This document shows, one piece after another, positions 7,180-15,071 of a DNA stretch of 64,000 nucleotides. Numbering within the stretch: the first letter of the stretch is position 1; the number at the start of each line of letters is the position of its first letter. Source of the DNA: AC-51 sp963749895 (GTDB lineage: Bacteria; Actinomycetota; UBA4738; HRBIN12); contig CAVVOG010000003.1 of NCBI GenBank assembly GCA_963749895.1, forward strand, positions 1,583,877 to 1,647,876. The letters run 5' to 3'. The notes under the pieces are model-generated. The model searched no databases and was not told the origin of the DNA. It saw only the letters and a list, made by a program, of their open reading frames with translations. Both the position numbers and the translations under genes were made by a program.

Positions 7180-7960
7180 GGCTCCACCTCCTCCTCGCGA
7201 GCGACGCGCCCCGCCTTGGGCGGCGCCGCGCCAACCCGACGGCGAGCACCACCGCCGCCGGCGCCACGAACAGCTGGGTCCCGCTCATCCCGAAGGCCAT
7301 CTCCGGGTTCCCGCGCACGAACTCGACGCCGAACCGGAAGACCGCGTAGGCGAGCAGGAAGATCGGGAAGACGTCCGCGGGCACCGCGAGCCGCGATCGC
7401 AGCCGGACGAGGAGACCCGCGAGCGCGACGAGGAACACCACCTCGTACAGGAACGACGGGTGGTAAGCGACGCCGGGAGTGCACCACGTACAGCCCGGCG
7501 TCGCGGCGATCCGCTCCGCCGACAAGGTCACGCCCCACGGCACCGAGGTCGGCGTACCGGGCGGCTCCGTCAGGAAGCACCCGATCCGACCGACGGCGAT
7601 CCCCAGGGCCACCGCCGGTGCGAACAGATCGCCCGTGCGCTCACTCACCCCCACCGACCGCTTCGCGACGAGCGCGCCCACGTAGGCGCCGGCGAGCCCC
7701 CCGACGACGCTCTTGCCGCCCTGCACGAGGAACCCGAGCGGCGTCGGCTCGGGGGCCAGCGTGACGTAGCGCCAGACGAAGGCGACACGTGCACCGACCG
7801 CGGCGCCCGCGAGGCACCCGGCCGCCACCGCGAGCATCCGCGCGTCGAGTCGCCCCGCCGATCGGGCAGCGCGCAACCAGACCAGGGCCGCCACGGCGAC
7901 GCCCGCGGCGGTGAACACGTCGTGCGTCACCGTCAGCGACACGGCGCCCACGATCGCCAC
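7142..7960 (-). CDS. Prolipoprotein diacylglyceryl transferase (Lgt)-like membrane enzyme
   Basis: About 272 residues with six to seven membrane helices. Lgt hallmarks are recognisable: VGGLAGAYVGALVAKR, the GRIGCFLTEPPG segment at the place of the Lgt GRIGNFxNxE signature, HPSFLYEVVFLVAL (family HPxQLYE), and FRFGVEFVRGNPE (family R-x-x-x-E-x-x-R). The Asn of the GRIGNF signature is Cys here and the following stretch is different, so this may not be the housekeeping Lgt that moves diacylglyceryl from phosphatidylglycerol to lipoprotein cysteines. GTG 7960 has GGGAG six bases upstream; GTG 7966 is possible. First gene of the operon with the one-helix protein and the radical SAM enzyme. Confidence 0.85.
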   Translation of the reverse strand: MAIVGAVSLTVTHDVFTAAGVAVAALVWLRAARSAGRLDARMLAVAAGCLAGAAVGARVAFVWRYVTLAPEPTPLGFLVQGGKSVVGGLAGAYVGALVAKRSVGVSERTGDLFAPAVALGIAVGRIGCFLTEPPGTPTSVPWGVTLSAERIAATPGCTWCTPGVAYHPSFLYEVVFLVALAGLLVRLRSRLAVPADVFPIFLLAYAVFRFGVEFVRGNPEMAFGMSGTQLFVAPAAVVLAVGLARRRPRRGASLARRRWSHGGAAPSGSWTG

Positions 7961-8039
7961 GGCCACCTCCCGGCGCCACCGTAGGGACGTGATGCCCTGC
8001 CCGCCAGGCCGGATAGACCCTCCGTCCGCAGGTCCCGCT

Positions 8040-8057
8040 CGGTCGGCCTTCCGACCG
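8040..8057. promoter_or_regulatory. Perfect hairpin/dyad between divergent operons
   Basis: CGGTCGG-CCTT-CCGACCG: 7-bp perfect arms with a 4-base spacer, in the 195-bp region between the Lgt-like operon (minus) and the McrB-like gene (plus). It could be an operator or a structured leader. Further right, TACCGT (8096-8101) is a likely -10 box for the McrB-like gene, giving a leader of about 50 nt. Confidence 0.4.
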
Positions 8058-8155
8058 GGGCCATCCGGCGGATGCGACCATCACCCCCGTTCCGCTACCG
8101 TGCCACACGGACGCGGGCCAGGAGGGGCCGGCGTCCGGGCTCGATAGGAGGATCC

Positions 8156-9133
8156 ATGGTCATGGCGGACCACGACCCGGCTCAGGTGACGACACATATG
8201 GCGGACGGCTCGTTCGACACGACGCTGCGCCGGTTCCGCAACTCGTTCCCGACGTTCCGGATCTCCGACGACGTGATCCGCCGGTACCACCTGTCGATCT
8301 CGACGCGTGGCTTCGTGATCTTGTGCGGGCCGAGCGGAACGGGGAAGACCTGGCTCGCGCAGGCCTACGCGGACAGCGTCCAGGCCCGCACGAAGCTCGT
8401 CGCGGTCGATCCCAGCTGGTCGTCGAACGAGGACCTGCTCGGCTACCTGTCCCCTCTCGACGGCTTCTACCACGGCACCCCGTTCAGCGAGTTCGTGAAG
8501 GAGTCCGCCCGCGAGTGGGACTCGGCGAACCGCGAGTACCGTCGGCCGCGCCTGTTCCACGTGATCCTCGACGAGATGAACCTCGCTCGCGTCGAGCACT
8601 ACTTCAGCCGCTTCCTGTCCTCGATGGAGGTCCGATCACGCGAGGGCGTCGCGCAGCTGGACCTCGCGCCGGGCCACCACGTCGAGCTCACGCCGAACCT
8701 GCGGTTCACCGGCACCGTGAACATCGACGAGACGACCCATGGGTTCGCCGACAAGGTCTTCGACCGAGCGCAGGTGATCGAGCTGCCGCTCGAGCGACAG
8801 GACGTGATCGCCCACCTCGACGGGCTCCCCCACGCCGCGATGCTCCTGGGCGTATGGGACGCCCTGCGACCCGTCGCCCCGTTCGGTTTCCGGGTGCTCG
8901 ACGAGGTGAACGCCTACGTGCTGGCCGCCGAGGAGATCGGCACGGACTGGCGGGTCGCCTTCGACGAGCAGCTCGTCCAGAAGGTCCTGCCGAGGGTCCG
9001 CGGCGACGAATCGGCCGGGGCGGCGATCGACGCGTTCATCCGCACGATCGGCGCCGGGTATCCGCTCGCCCTCGCGAAGGCCGAGCGGATGCGTCGAGAG
9101 CTGGATGACCATGGCTTCCTCGCCTTCTTCTGA
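8156..9133 (+). CDS. McrB-like AAA+ ATPase
   Basis: A 325-residue protein, essentially one AAA+ domain. Walker A is GPSGTGKT (about residues 58-65), followed by VDPSWSSNEDLLGY, and Walker B reads LFHVILDEMNLARVEHYFSR, the DEMNLA signature of the McrB/MoxR-like restriction NTPases. The sensor strand is TGTVNIDETTH. There is no N-terminal DNA-reading domain, unlike McrB: only about 40 residues precede the ATPase core. Start ATG 8156 follows AGGAGG (8146-8151) by four bases; ATG 8162 is also possible. Its 3' end overlaps the next gene by 29 bases, so the two proteins are probably made together, as McrB and McrC are. Confidence 0.87.
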   Translation: MVMADHDPAQVTTHMADGSFDTTLRRFRNSFPTFRISDDVIRRYHLSISTRGFVILCGPSGTGKTWLAQAYADSVQARTKLVAVDPSWSSNEDLLGYLSPLDGFYHGTPFSEFVKESAREWDSANREYRRPRLFHVILDEMNLARVEHYFSRFLSSMEVRSREGVAQLDLAPGHHVELTPNLRFTGTVNIDETTHGFADKVFDRAQVIELPLERQDVIAHLDGLPHAAMLLGVWDALRPVAPFGFRVLDEVNAYVLAAEEIGTDWRVAFDEQLVQKVLPRVRGDESAGAAIDAFIRTIGAGYPLALAKAERMRRELDDHGFLAFF

Positions 9134-9623
9134 GCCGGCGACCGAGCTCGAGATCCTGCGCCGCGCGGTCCGCGGCGACGACGTCCGACCCGGCCTGGCG
9201 AAGGTCCTGCCCCTGCTACAGGTGAAGCACCGGCGGGAGCTCCGTCGCGAGGAGCACTGGTCGAAGGAGGAGCTCGTCCGCCATCCCGAGCCGCGTCAGC
9301 TGATCCGTGCGATGCGCAAGCCCGGGAACCTCGACGAGCACGGTCGCCCGGTCTACACGCTGGACGAACGCCGGTACTCGACGGCCGACGTGCACGAGAA
9401 CCGGTACGTGCGCGGCGTCGTCGACGACGTCCGCGAGCGTTTGATGGCCCTCGGGGAGGCCGGCGAGCCCGAGGCGCGCGAGCTGCTCGTCGAGCTGGAG
9501 CGCGCCCGGGCGATGGCGTCGTTCCTGAGCGACGTCGGGACCCCGGGACGCCGCGGACAGGAGCCGACCGTCACGCTGACGCGCGACCCGCTCTACCGAG
9601 CGATCGTCGCGCTCCGTCCGTAG
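9105..9623 (+). CDS. Short DUF2357/McrC-like partner without nuclease domain
   Basis: A 172-residue, mainly helical, charged protein. The segment RRYSTADVHENRYVRGVVDDV matches the E-N-R-(F/Y)-V helix of DUF2357 proteins, the McrC-like partners of McrB-type ATPases, and the end (TVTLTRDPLYRAIVAL) resembles the link leading to their PD-(D/E)xK nuclease. The frame then stops at TAG 9621-9623; only 9 bases separate it from the convergent MttB-family gene, so no nuclease remains downstream in any frame. Either the gene was cut by rearrangement or this is a minimal form that lacks a nuclease. Start ATG 9105 (or 9111) lies within the ATPase gene. Family assignment is by motif only. Confidence 0.65.
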   Translation: MTMASSPSSEPATELEILRRAVRGDDVRPGLAKVLPLLQVKHRRELRREEHWSKEELVRHPEPRQLIRAMRKPGNLDEHGRPVYTLDERRYSTADVHENRYVRGVVDDVRERLMALGEAGEPEARELLVELERARAMASFLSDVGTPGRRGQEPTVTLTRDPLYRAIVALRP

Positions 9624-9632
9624 GCGCTCCGC

Positions 9633-11030
9633 TCAGACCGAGGTCAGCTCGGCGGTCCGGCGGTTCACGTACTCGTCGAGCGCGGCCTCGACGTTCGGAT
9701 CGATCCCCGGGTCCTCGTAGCGGTCGAGCAGGTCTTCCCAGCTGGTCGCCTCTCCGGGCTGCGGCTCGGTATACCTCCCGGCTCGCAGGAGGCGCAGCGT
9801 GTGCTCGGCCCCCAGGAAGATCCCGCCAGGCCCGGTCTCCGCGAACGCGTCCAGTCCGAGGGCGTCGTCGTCCACGTCGAAGGGAGCCCCGACGACGCGT
9901 TCGAGGCGCTCGAGCACCTCGACGTCCTCCGCGATCTTCTGCACGCTCGTCGACAGCGATCCCTCGAGCCATCCCGCCGCGTGGAAGAGGAGGTTCCCGC
10001 CGGCAAGCAGCGACGGCAGGAGCGACAGGAGCGAATCCTGGGCGGCACGGATCGACGAGGCCGGCGCGTCCGTGAAGGCTCCCCCAGCGCGGAACGGCAC
10101 CCCGGCGCGCCGCGCGAGCTGTCCGGCCACGAGGATCGAGAGCCCGGCTCCCGGCGTGCCGAAGATCGGGAGTCCCGAGCGCATGTCGATCTCGACGACG
10201 TACGTGCCGAACACGGCCGGCGTGCCCGGCCGCACGAGCTGCACCATCGCGATCCCGGCGAGCGCCTCGGCCGCGGCCTGCGCCACCGCGCCGGCGAGAC
10301 CGAGCGGCGCCGTCGCCCCGGCGAGCAGGTACGGCATCAGGACGACGGGGATCCCCGCCGAGGCCGCCTCGAACAGCGACCCCCCCATCCGCTCGTCGTA
10401 CTGGAGCGGGCTGATCGGGTTCACGATCATCATCAGCGGCGGGCGCTCCGCGATCGCATCACGTCCGCCGAACGCGAGCGCGGCGAGCTCGATCGAGTCG
10501 CGCGTCGTCTCGCCGTCTGCCCCCACTCCGAAGTAAGGCTTGTCGGACCAGCGGATCACCGCTCGGTCCATGTCGAGATGGCGGCTCTCGATCGGCCGGT
10601 CGTCGCACTCGACGATCCCGCTGCCGAGCATGTGGAGCGGTGCTGCGGCGTGGGTGAGCTTCGTCAGCAGCACGTAGTCGTCCAGCGTCGGGTAGCGGCG
10701 GGTCCCGTCGGGGTCGGTGACGAACGGCTGGCCGCCGGTGGGCGCCAACACGATGTGATCCCCGCCGAGGGTGACGGTCCTGCCCTCGCTCCGCCCGTGG
10801 ACCTCGAACGTCCGCGGTGCGAGCGCCACCTGCTCGTCGACGAACGCCCGCTCGAACCGGACGAGGTCGTCGTCGTCGATCGCGAGACCGGCATCCCCCA
10901 GGAGCCGCAGCAGGCGGGCCTCGGTGATCCGGAGGCCGACGTCTTGCAGGAGCGTGGTCACGACCGCGTCGATCCGGTCCAGACGCTCGTCGTCGAGGGG
11001 TTCGAGGATCGGCAAGCTCCGGCGCCACAC
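9633..11030 (-). CDS. MttB/trimethylamine methyltransferase family protein (divergent copy)
   Basis: About 465 residues with the TIM-barrel pattern of the MttB superfamily: N-terminal ETLL-like helix (LLQDVGLRITEARLLRLLGDAG), a central VNPISPLQYDERM, then PVVLMPYLLAGATAPLGLAG and FGTYVVEIDMRSGLPIFGTP. Canonical MttB moves a methyl from trimethylamine to a corrinoid protein and uses pyrrolysine; this frame has no amber codon, so it belongs to the pyrrolysine-free relatives (for example MtgB for glycine betaine). Sequence divergence from the other three copies in the window is evident. Start GTG 11030 lies 10 nt after GGAAGGAG; a -10 box TACCCT is the complement of 11063-11068. Substrate unknown. 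Confidence 0.85.
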   Translation of the reverse strand: MWRRSLPILEPLDDERLDRIDAVVTTLLQDVGLRITEARLLRLLGDAGLAIDDDDLVRFERAFVDEQVALAPRTFEVHGRSEGRTVTLGGDHIVLAPTGGQPFVTDPDGTRRYPTLDDYVLLTKLTHAAAPLHMLGSGIVECDDRPIESRHLDMDRAVIRWSDKPYFGVGADGETTRDSIELAALAFGGRDAIAERPPLMMIVNPISPLQYDERMGGSLFEAASAGIPVVLMPYLLAGATAPLGLAGAVAQAAAEALAGIAMVQLVRPGTPAVFGTYVVEIDMRSGLPIFGTPGAGLSILVAGQLARRAGVPFRAGGAFTDAPASSIRAAQDSLLSLLPSLLAGGNLLFHAAGWLEGSLSTSVQKIAEDVEVLERLERVVGAPFDVDDDALGLDAFAETGPGGIFLGAEHTLRLLRAGRYTEPQPGEATSWEDLLDRYEDPGIDPNVEAALDEYVNRRTAELTSV

Positions 11031-11147
11031 GGCGACCACGCTCCTTCCGTCGCGACGGCGCCAGGGTAGCGCCGGGGGCATCGTCGTCGGCGGGAGGGTG
11101 TGTGGCTCGGGGTCACCCTCCGGAGCAGGCTGGGTAGCCTTGCCTCG

Positions 11148-12041
11148 ATGCCTCACGTCCTCGACCTTGACGGCCCGCTCGACCTGGCGGCCACCCTGTT
11201 CCCGCTGCGACGCGGCCACCGGGACCCGACGACGCGGGTGAAGGGGCGCGAGGCGGTCCGCGCGGTCCGAACGCCGGACGGCCCGGCGACGCTTCGTCTC
11301 ACCCAGATCGGCCCGGATGCGCTCGAGATCGGTGCGGTCGGGCCCGGCGCTTCGCACGCCATCGAGGTCGACGCCCCCGGGCTCGCGGGCGCCCACGACG
11401 ACCCTGCCTCCTTCGTCGTCGCCGAGGGTGATCCGCTCCGGCCGATCCAGCGCCGCCACCGCGGGGTCCGGATGACGCGCGTGCCGGTGATGCCGGTGCT
11501 GTTCGCCGCGATCTTGGAGCAGAAGGTCACCGGGGCCGAGGCCCGGGAGGGATGGCGCGGGCTCGTTCGCGGCACCTCCGAGCCCGCGCCGGGCGACGCC
11601 GGGCTGTGGCTCCCGCCCGACCCCGCGCGGGTGGCCGAGACACCCTCGTCGGCCTTCCATCCGTGGGGGGTCGAGCGCCGTCGCGCCGACGTCCTGCGCG
11701 CGGTGGCCGGCCGCGCAGCACGGATCGAGGGGTTCGTGAACCCCGCGGAGCTGCGCTCGTGGCTCGAACGCCTCCCGGGCGTTGGACCGTGGACGAGCGC
11801 CGAGGCCGCCCGGCTCGCGCTCGGTGACCCCGACGCGGTCTCGGTCGGCGACTACCACCTGCCGAACCTGGTCTCGTGGCTCCTGGCCGGCGAACCTCGC
11901 GCGGACGACGCGCGGATGCTGGCGCTGCTCGAGCCCTACCGCGGACAGCGGGGGCGGGTGCAGCGGCTCCTCGAGGCGACGGGGATCCGCCCGCCCGCGT
12001 TCGGGCCGCGGCTCGAGGCGCGTCCGATCGCGCGCTGGTGA
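11148..12041 (+). CDS. DNA-3-methyladenine glycosylase-like protein (AlkA/HhH-GPD family)
   Basis: A 297-residue protein. The helix-hairpin-helix is LERLPGVGPWTSAEAARLAL and is followed by the catalytic-Asp strand VSVGDYHLPN, the arrangement of AlkA and other HhH-GPD base-excision glycosylases. The N-terminal 100 residues (LDGPLDLAATLFPLRRGHRD) fit the AlkA-like N-terminal domain often seen in actinobacteria. Expected role: removal of alkylated bases from DNA. ATG 11148 is 7 nt after TAGCCT (11135-11140), so a leaderless transcript is likely. Confidence 0.88.
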   Translation: MPHVLDLDGPLDLAATLFPLRRGHRDPTTRVKGREAVRAVRTPDGPATLRLTQIGPDALEIGAVGPGASHAIEVDAPGLAGAHDDPASFVVAEGDPLRPIQRRHRGVRMTRVPVMPVLFAAILEQKVTGAEAREGWRGLVRGTSEPAPGDAGLWLPPDPARVAETPSSAFHPWGVERRRADVLRAVAGRAARIEGFVNPAELRSWLERLPGVGPWTSAEAARLALGDPDAVSVGDYHLPNLVSWLLAGEPRADDARMLALLEPYRGQRGRVQRLLEATGIRPPAFGPRLEARPIARW

Positions 12042-12053
12042 CGCGCGGATCGG

Positions 12054-13217
12054 TCAGATCTGCAGGTAGGCCTCGAGGTCCTCGTCGACGCGCGGGATGA
12101 CGTTCAGGACGTACTGCCCGTTCACGCAGCCGGGGCACCACGACGACGCGTTGATCGCGAGCGCCGTCGCCATCGGGTCCGCGCACCCTCGCAGCGCACC
12201 GACGATCGCCCCGTAGCGATAGACCTCCCAGCCGTTCTCGATCGTCTCCTTCGTGCCGAGCAACCCCTGCTCGAGCGACACGAAGTCCTGGACGCCGACC
12301 GAGTTGAACGAGGTCGAACCGGGCATCCGGTGCGTCGTCGCGAGCGGGTTCCAGGCCGCCTGCGTCCCCTCCGCCGCCTGCCACGCCACCACGACCACGA
12401 GGTTGTTCCGGCACACCGGCGCCCCGAACATCCCCAGGAACAGCTCGGCCCAGCGTCCGTACGTCACGCGCTGGGCACCGTGCAGGGCGGCCCCGATCCC
12501 GGACAGATCCAGATCTCCGGTCCCGAAGAGCTCGCGTTCGAGCCGCCGGATCGTCCCGACGGCGTCGTCGCGCGCCTCGTCCAGGCCCAGCGCGGCCTGG
12601 GTCTCGACGGCCGCGGCGGTCTCCCGGTCGACCCGGAGCCGCTCGAGCTCGTCGACCGCGACGGCCTCCGCGCTCACGAGGGCGTCGAGTTCGGCGCTGC
12701 GGGCCGCGAGGTCGTCACGGAGTCCCTCGACCCCGGCGGCCAGCCGGATGGCCTCCTCGCCGGCGGCCGACGCGTACACGGCGCGATCGGCGACGTCGCC
12801 CATGTCGGTGCTCCCCAGGACCGCGCCTAGGACCCCGAGGTCGGCCGAGCCGGGCCCCGCGTCCATGAACGCCTGCGACACGGCAGCCCCCAGCAGTTCC
12901 TGGGCGGCGTCGTAGCGCGCCTGCGCCTCGGCGAGATCCTCGCGGACCCGTGCGCGGACCCCCTGGAAGCGCGCCATCCGAGCGGAGGCCTCCGCGATCT
13001 CGGCTTCGATCCCTGCGAGCGCTTCGCGCGCCGCGGACAGACGGTCCGCCTGCACCTCGATCCGAGCCGTCAGCGCGTCCAGCTCCTCGCGCGCGCGCTC
13101 GAGCCGGTCGTAGGAGGTCGCGCCGGCGGGGACCACGACGAACGCGCCCGCGAGCATCGCGAGCACGAGCACGGTCGCTCCGGCGCGCACGTGCCGGATC
13201 GGGGTCCCGCTGTGCAT
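12054..13217 (-). CDS. Secreted coiled-coil protein with lysozyme-like C-terminal domain
   Basis: A 387-residue protein: signal sequence (residues about 1-35, ending in AGATS), then a long coiled coil to about residue 245 (Glu/Arg/Ala heptads such as YDRLERAREELDALTARIEV) as in PcsB/RipA-type wall proteins, then a globular domain of about 130 residues. That domain reads NNLVVVVAWQAAEGTQAAWNP, then GSTSFNSVGVQDF, a lysozyme-like pattern with Glu as the likely catalytic residue. The role is probably cell-wall remodelling, with the coiled coil controlling the hydrolase. ATG 13217 follows GGGGAGGC. Four Cys in the C-terminal domain could form disulfides. Domain naming is by pattern, not by search. 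Confidence 0.75.
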   Translation of the reverse strand: MHSGTPIRHVRAGATVLVLAMLAGAFVVVPAGATSYDRLERAREELDALTARIEVQADRLSAAREALAGIEAEIAEASARMARFQGVRARVREDLAEAQARYDAAQELLGAAVSQAFMDAGPGSADLGVLGAVLGSTDMGDVADRAVYASAAGEEAIRLAAGVEGLRDDLAARSAELDALVSAEAVAVDELERLRVDRETAAAVETQAALGLDEARDDAVGTIRRLERELFGTGDLDLSGIGAALHGAQRVTYGRWAELFLGMFGAPVCRNNLVVVVAWQAAEGTQAAWNPLATTHRMPGSTSFNSVGVQDFVSLEQGLLGTKETIENGWEVYRYGAIVGALRGCADPMATALAINASSWCPGCVNGQYVLNVIPRVDEDLEAYLQI

Positions 13218-13293
13218 GCCTCCCCTATCGTCGCGCCGCCGCCGCCGGTTGACCCGCGATAGGGTGCCCGAGGTCGACGATGAGGAGGTTCCG

Positions 13294-14058
13294 ATGCGTC
13301 TGGACGGCAAGGTCGGGCTGGTCACCGGCGGCACCTCGGGGATCGGGGCCGCGACCGCGGTCCTGTTCGCGCAGGAGGGTGCGAACGTCGCGATCACGGG
13401 CCGGGACGAGGGGCGCGGTGCCGAGGTCGTCGAGGCGATCCGTGCCACCGGCCGAGAGGGGCTGTTCATCCGGGCCGACGTCCGTTCCGCGGCGGAGTGC
13501 GAACGGGCCGTCGCCGAGACGGTCGCCGCGTTCGGCGGACTCCACGTCCTGTACAACAACGCCGGCGTGTACGTCGCGAACGACACCCTCGACTGCAGCG
13601 AGGAGGAGTGGGACGCGCAGATCGACACGAGCTTGAAGGGCGCGTTCCTGATGTCGAAGGCGGCCCTGCCGCACATGATCGCGGCCGGCGGCGGCTCGAT
13701 CGTGAACTGCTCGTCGGGCTGGGGTCTCGTCGGTGGCGCGAAGGCGGTCGCGTACTGCGCCGCCAAGGGCGGCATGATCGTGATGACGAAGGCGATGGCG
13801 ATCGATCACGGCCCGCAGGGGATCCGCGTGAACGCCGTGTGCCCCGGTGACACCGAGACCCCGATGGAACACGAGGACGCCCGGCAGCAGGGCCTCGACT
13901 GGGACGACTACGTGGCGCAGGCGGTCGAGGGGCGCGCGATCGCACGCATGGGACAGCCCGAGGAGATCGCCCGCGCCGTGCTCTACCTGGCGTGCGACGA
14001 CTCGTCCTACGTCACCGGGGTGGCGCTGCCGGTCGACGGCGGCGGGGTCGCGGATTGA
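13294..14058 (+). CDS. SDR family oxidoreductase
   Basis: A 254-residue classical SDR: TGGTSGIG cofactor site, NNAGVYV, catalytic Ser with YCAAK, and the C-terminal NAVCPGDTETPM and SYVTGVALPVDGGGVAD ending typical of 3-ketoacyl-reductase-like enzymes. ATG 13294 follows GAGGAGG by six bases. The stop TGA (14056-14058) overlaps the TTG start of the dehydratase gene, so the two are coupled. The pairing with a serine/threonine dehydratase-like enzyme suggests hydroxy-amino-acid chemistry, but the substrate is unknown. Confidence 0.88.
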   Translation: MRLDGKVGLVTGGTSGIGAATAVLFAQEGANVAITGRDEGRGAEVVEAIRATGREGLFIRADVRSAAECERAVAETVAAFGGLHVLYNNAGVYVANDTLDCSEEEWDAQIDTSLKGAFLMSKAALPHMIAAGGGSIVNCSSGWGLVGGAKAVAYCAAKGGMIVMTKAMAIDHGPQGIRVNAVCPGDTETPMEHEDARQQGLDWDDYVAQAVEGRAIARMGQPEEIARAVLYLACDDSSYVTGVALPVDGGGVAD

Positions 14059-15032
14059 CCCAGCCGGTCCTCACGCTCGAGGACGTCCGCGGCGCCGCGG
14101 GTAGGATCGCGGACCAGATCGAGCACACGCCGGTGGTTCGCTCGCAGCGACTCGACGACCTCGTCGGCGCCGAAGTGCTGCTGAAGGCCGACAACCTCCA
14201 GCCGATGGGCGCGTTCAAGGCTCGAGGGGCCACCAACGCGCTGCGGATGATGCTGGAAGCGGGTGAGGAACCGCGCGGTGTCGTCGCGTTCTCCTCTGGG
14301 AACCACGCGCAGGCCGTCGCCCGTGCGGCGCGCGCGCACGGCCTGCCGGCGGTGATCTTGATGCCCGAGGACGCCCCGCCCGAGAAGCGGACCGCCACCG
14401 AGGCCTACGGCGCCGAGGTGCGGGTCTTCGACCGCGCTGCGCACGACCGCGCCGAGATGGCCGACGCCGTGGTCGCCGAGACCGGCTACGCGCTGATCCC
14501 GCCGTACGACGACGTCCGCGTGATGGCGGGTCAAGGCACCGCGGCCCTCGAGCTGTTCGGGGATGCCGGGCCGCTCGACGCGTTGCTCGTCCCGATCGGT
14601 GGAGGCGGGCTGATCGCGGGGTGCGGCGTCGTCGCCGAAGCCCTGTCGCCCGGATGCCGGGTGATCGGCGCCGAACCCGAGGCGAGCGGCGACTCGATGC
14701 GCTCGCTCGAGGCGGGGACCTGGCTCGGCGAACCGGCCGGCCCGACGATCGCCGACGGTCAGCAGGCGCCGCAGGGACGGCTCACGTTCGAGGTGATGCG
14801 TGGCCTGGTCGAACGGGCGGTCACCGCGAGCGACGCCGACATCGCCGTCGCGATGCGTGCCCTGTTCGAACAGGCGAAGCTGGTCGCCGAGCCGAGCGGC
14901 GCCTGCGGGCTCGCGGGGCTGATGCGCCACGTCGACACCCTCGGCCTGCGCGGCCGCCGGGTCGGGATCGTGATCTCCGGCGGGAACGTTTCCCCCGAAC
15001 GGTTCTCCGCCATCGTAGGGGCGACGAACTAG
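14055..15032 (+). CDS. Serine/threonine dehydratase-like PLP enzyme
   Basis: A 325-residue fold-type II PLP enzyme. The PLP lysine lies in MGAFKARGATNAL, followed by SSGNHAQAVA, the glycine loop IGGGGLIAG for phosphate binding, and the late VAEPSGACGLAG and ISGGNVSPERF motifs. This is the threonine dehydratase/serine racemase group; no ACT regulatory domain is present, so it is not the isoleucine-regulated IlvA form. The start is probably TTG 14055, which overlaps the preceding stop by three bases; no ATG or GTG lies near. Likely reaction: deamination of a hydroxy amino acid (including 3-hydroxyaspartate type). Confidence 0.88.
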   Translation: MTQPVLTLEDVRGAAGRIADQIEHTPVVRSQRLDDLVGAEVLLKADNLQPMGAFKARGATNALRMMLEAGEEPRGVVAFSSGNHAQAVARAARAHGLPAVILMPEDAPPEKRTATEAYGAEVRVFDRAAHDRAEMADAVVAETGYALIPPYDDVRVMAGQGTAALELFGDAGPLDALLVPIGGGGLIAGCGVVAEALSPGCRVIGAEPEASGDSMRSLEAGTWLGEPAGPTIADGQQAPQGRLTFEVMRGLVERAVTASDADIAVAMRALFEQAKLVAEPSGACGLAGLMRHVDTLGLRGRRVGIVISGGNVSPERFSAIVGATN

Positions 15033-15044
15033 CCCTCAAGAGCT

Positions 15045-15070
15045 ACCCCCCTGTCGGCCGATAAGGGGGT
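15045..15070 (+). promoter_or_regulatory. Hairpin that can cover the ribosome binding site of the acidic protein gene
   Basis: ACCCCC (15045-15050) can pair with GGGGGT (15065-15070) across a 14-base loop. The right arm is the purine-rich ribosome binding site (AAGGGGG) 2 bases before ATG 15072. There is no T-tract after it, so it is less likely to be a terminator of the dehydratase gene. It could limit translation of the next gene. Confidence 0.4.
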
Positions 15071-15071
15071 C

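Noticed and set aside
8156..9623. Complete McrBC restriction system
   Set aside because: No DNA-reading domain in the ATPase and no nuclease domain in the second gene; only 9 bases remain before the convergent gene.
9633..11081. Start of the first MttB-family gene at ATG 11081 or further upstream
   Set aside because: A -10 box (complement of 11063-11068) and a ribosome binding site (complement of 11041-11048) lie downstream of that ATG, so the GTG at 11030 fits better.
13222..13265. CCCTATCG ... CGATAGGG as an operator shared by the divergent genes
   Set aside because: The two parts are about 30 bp apart and each is explained as part of a -10 box; the plus-strand gene has its own leader with a good ribosome binding site.
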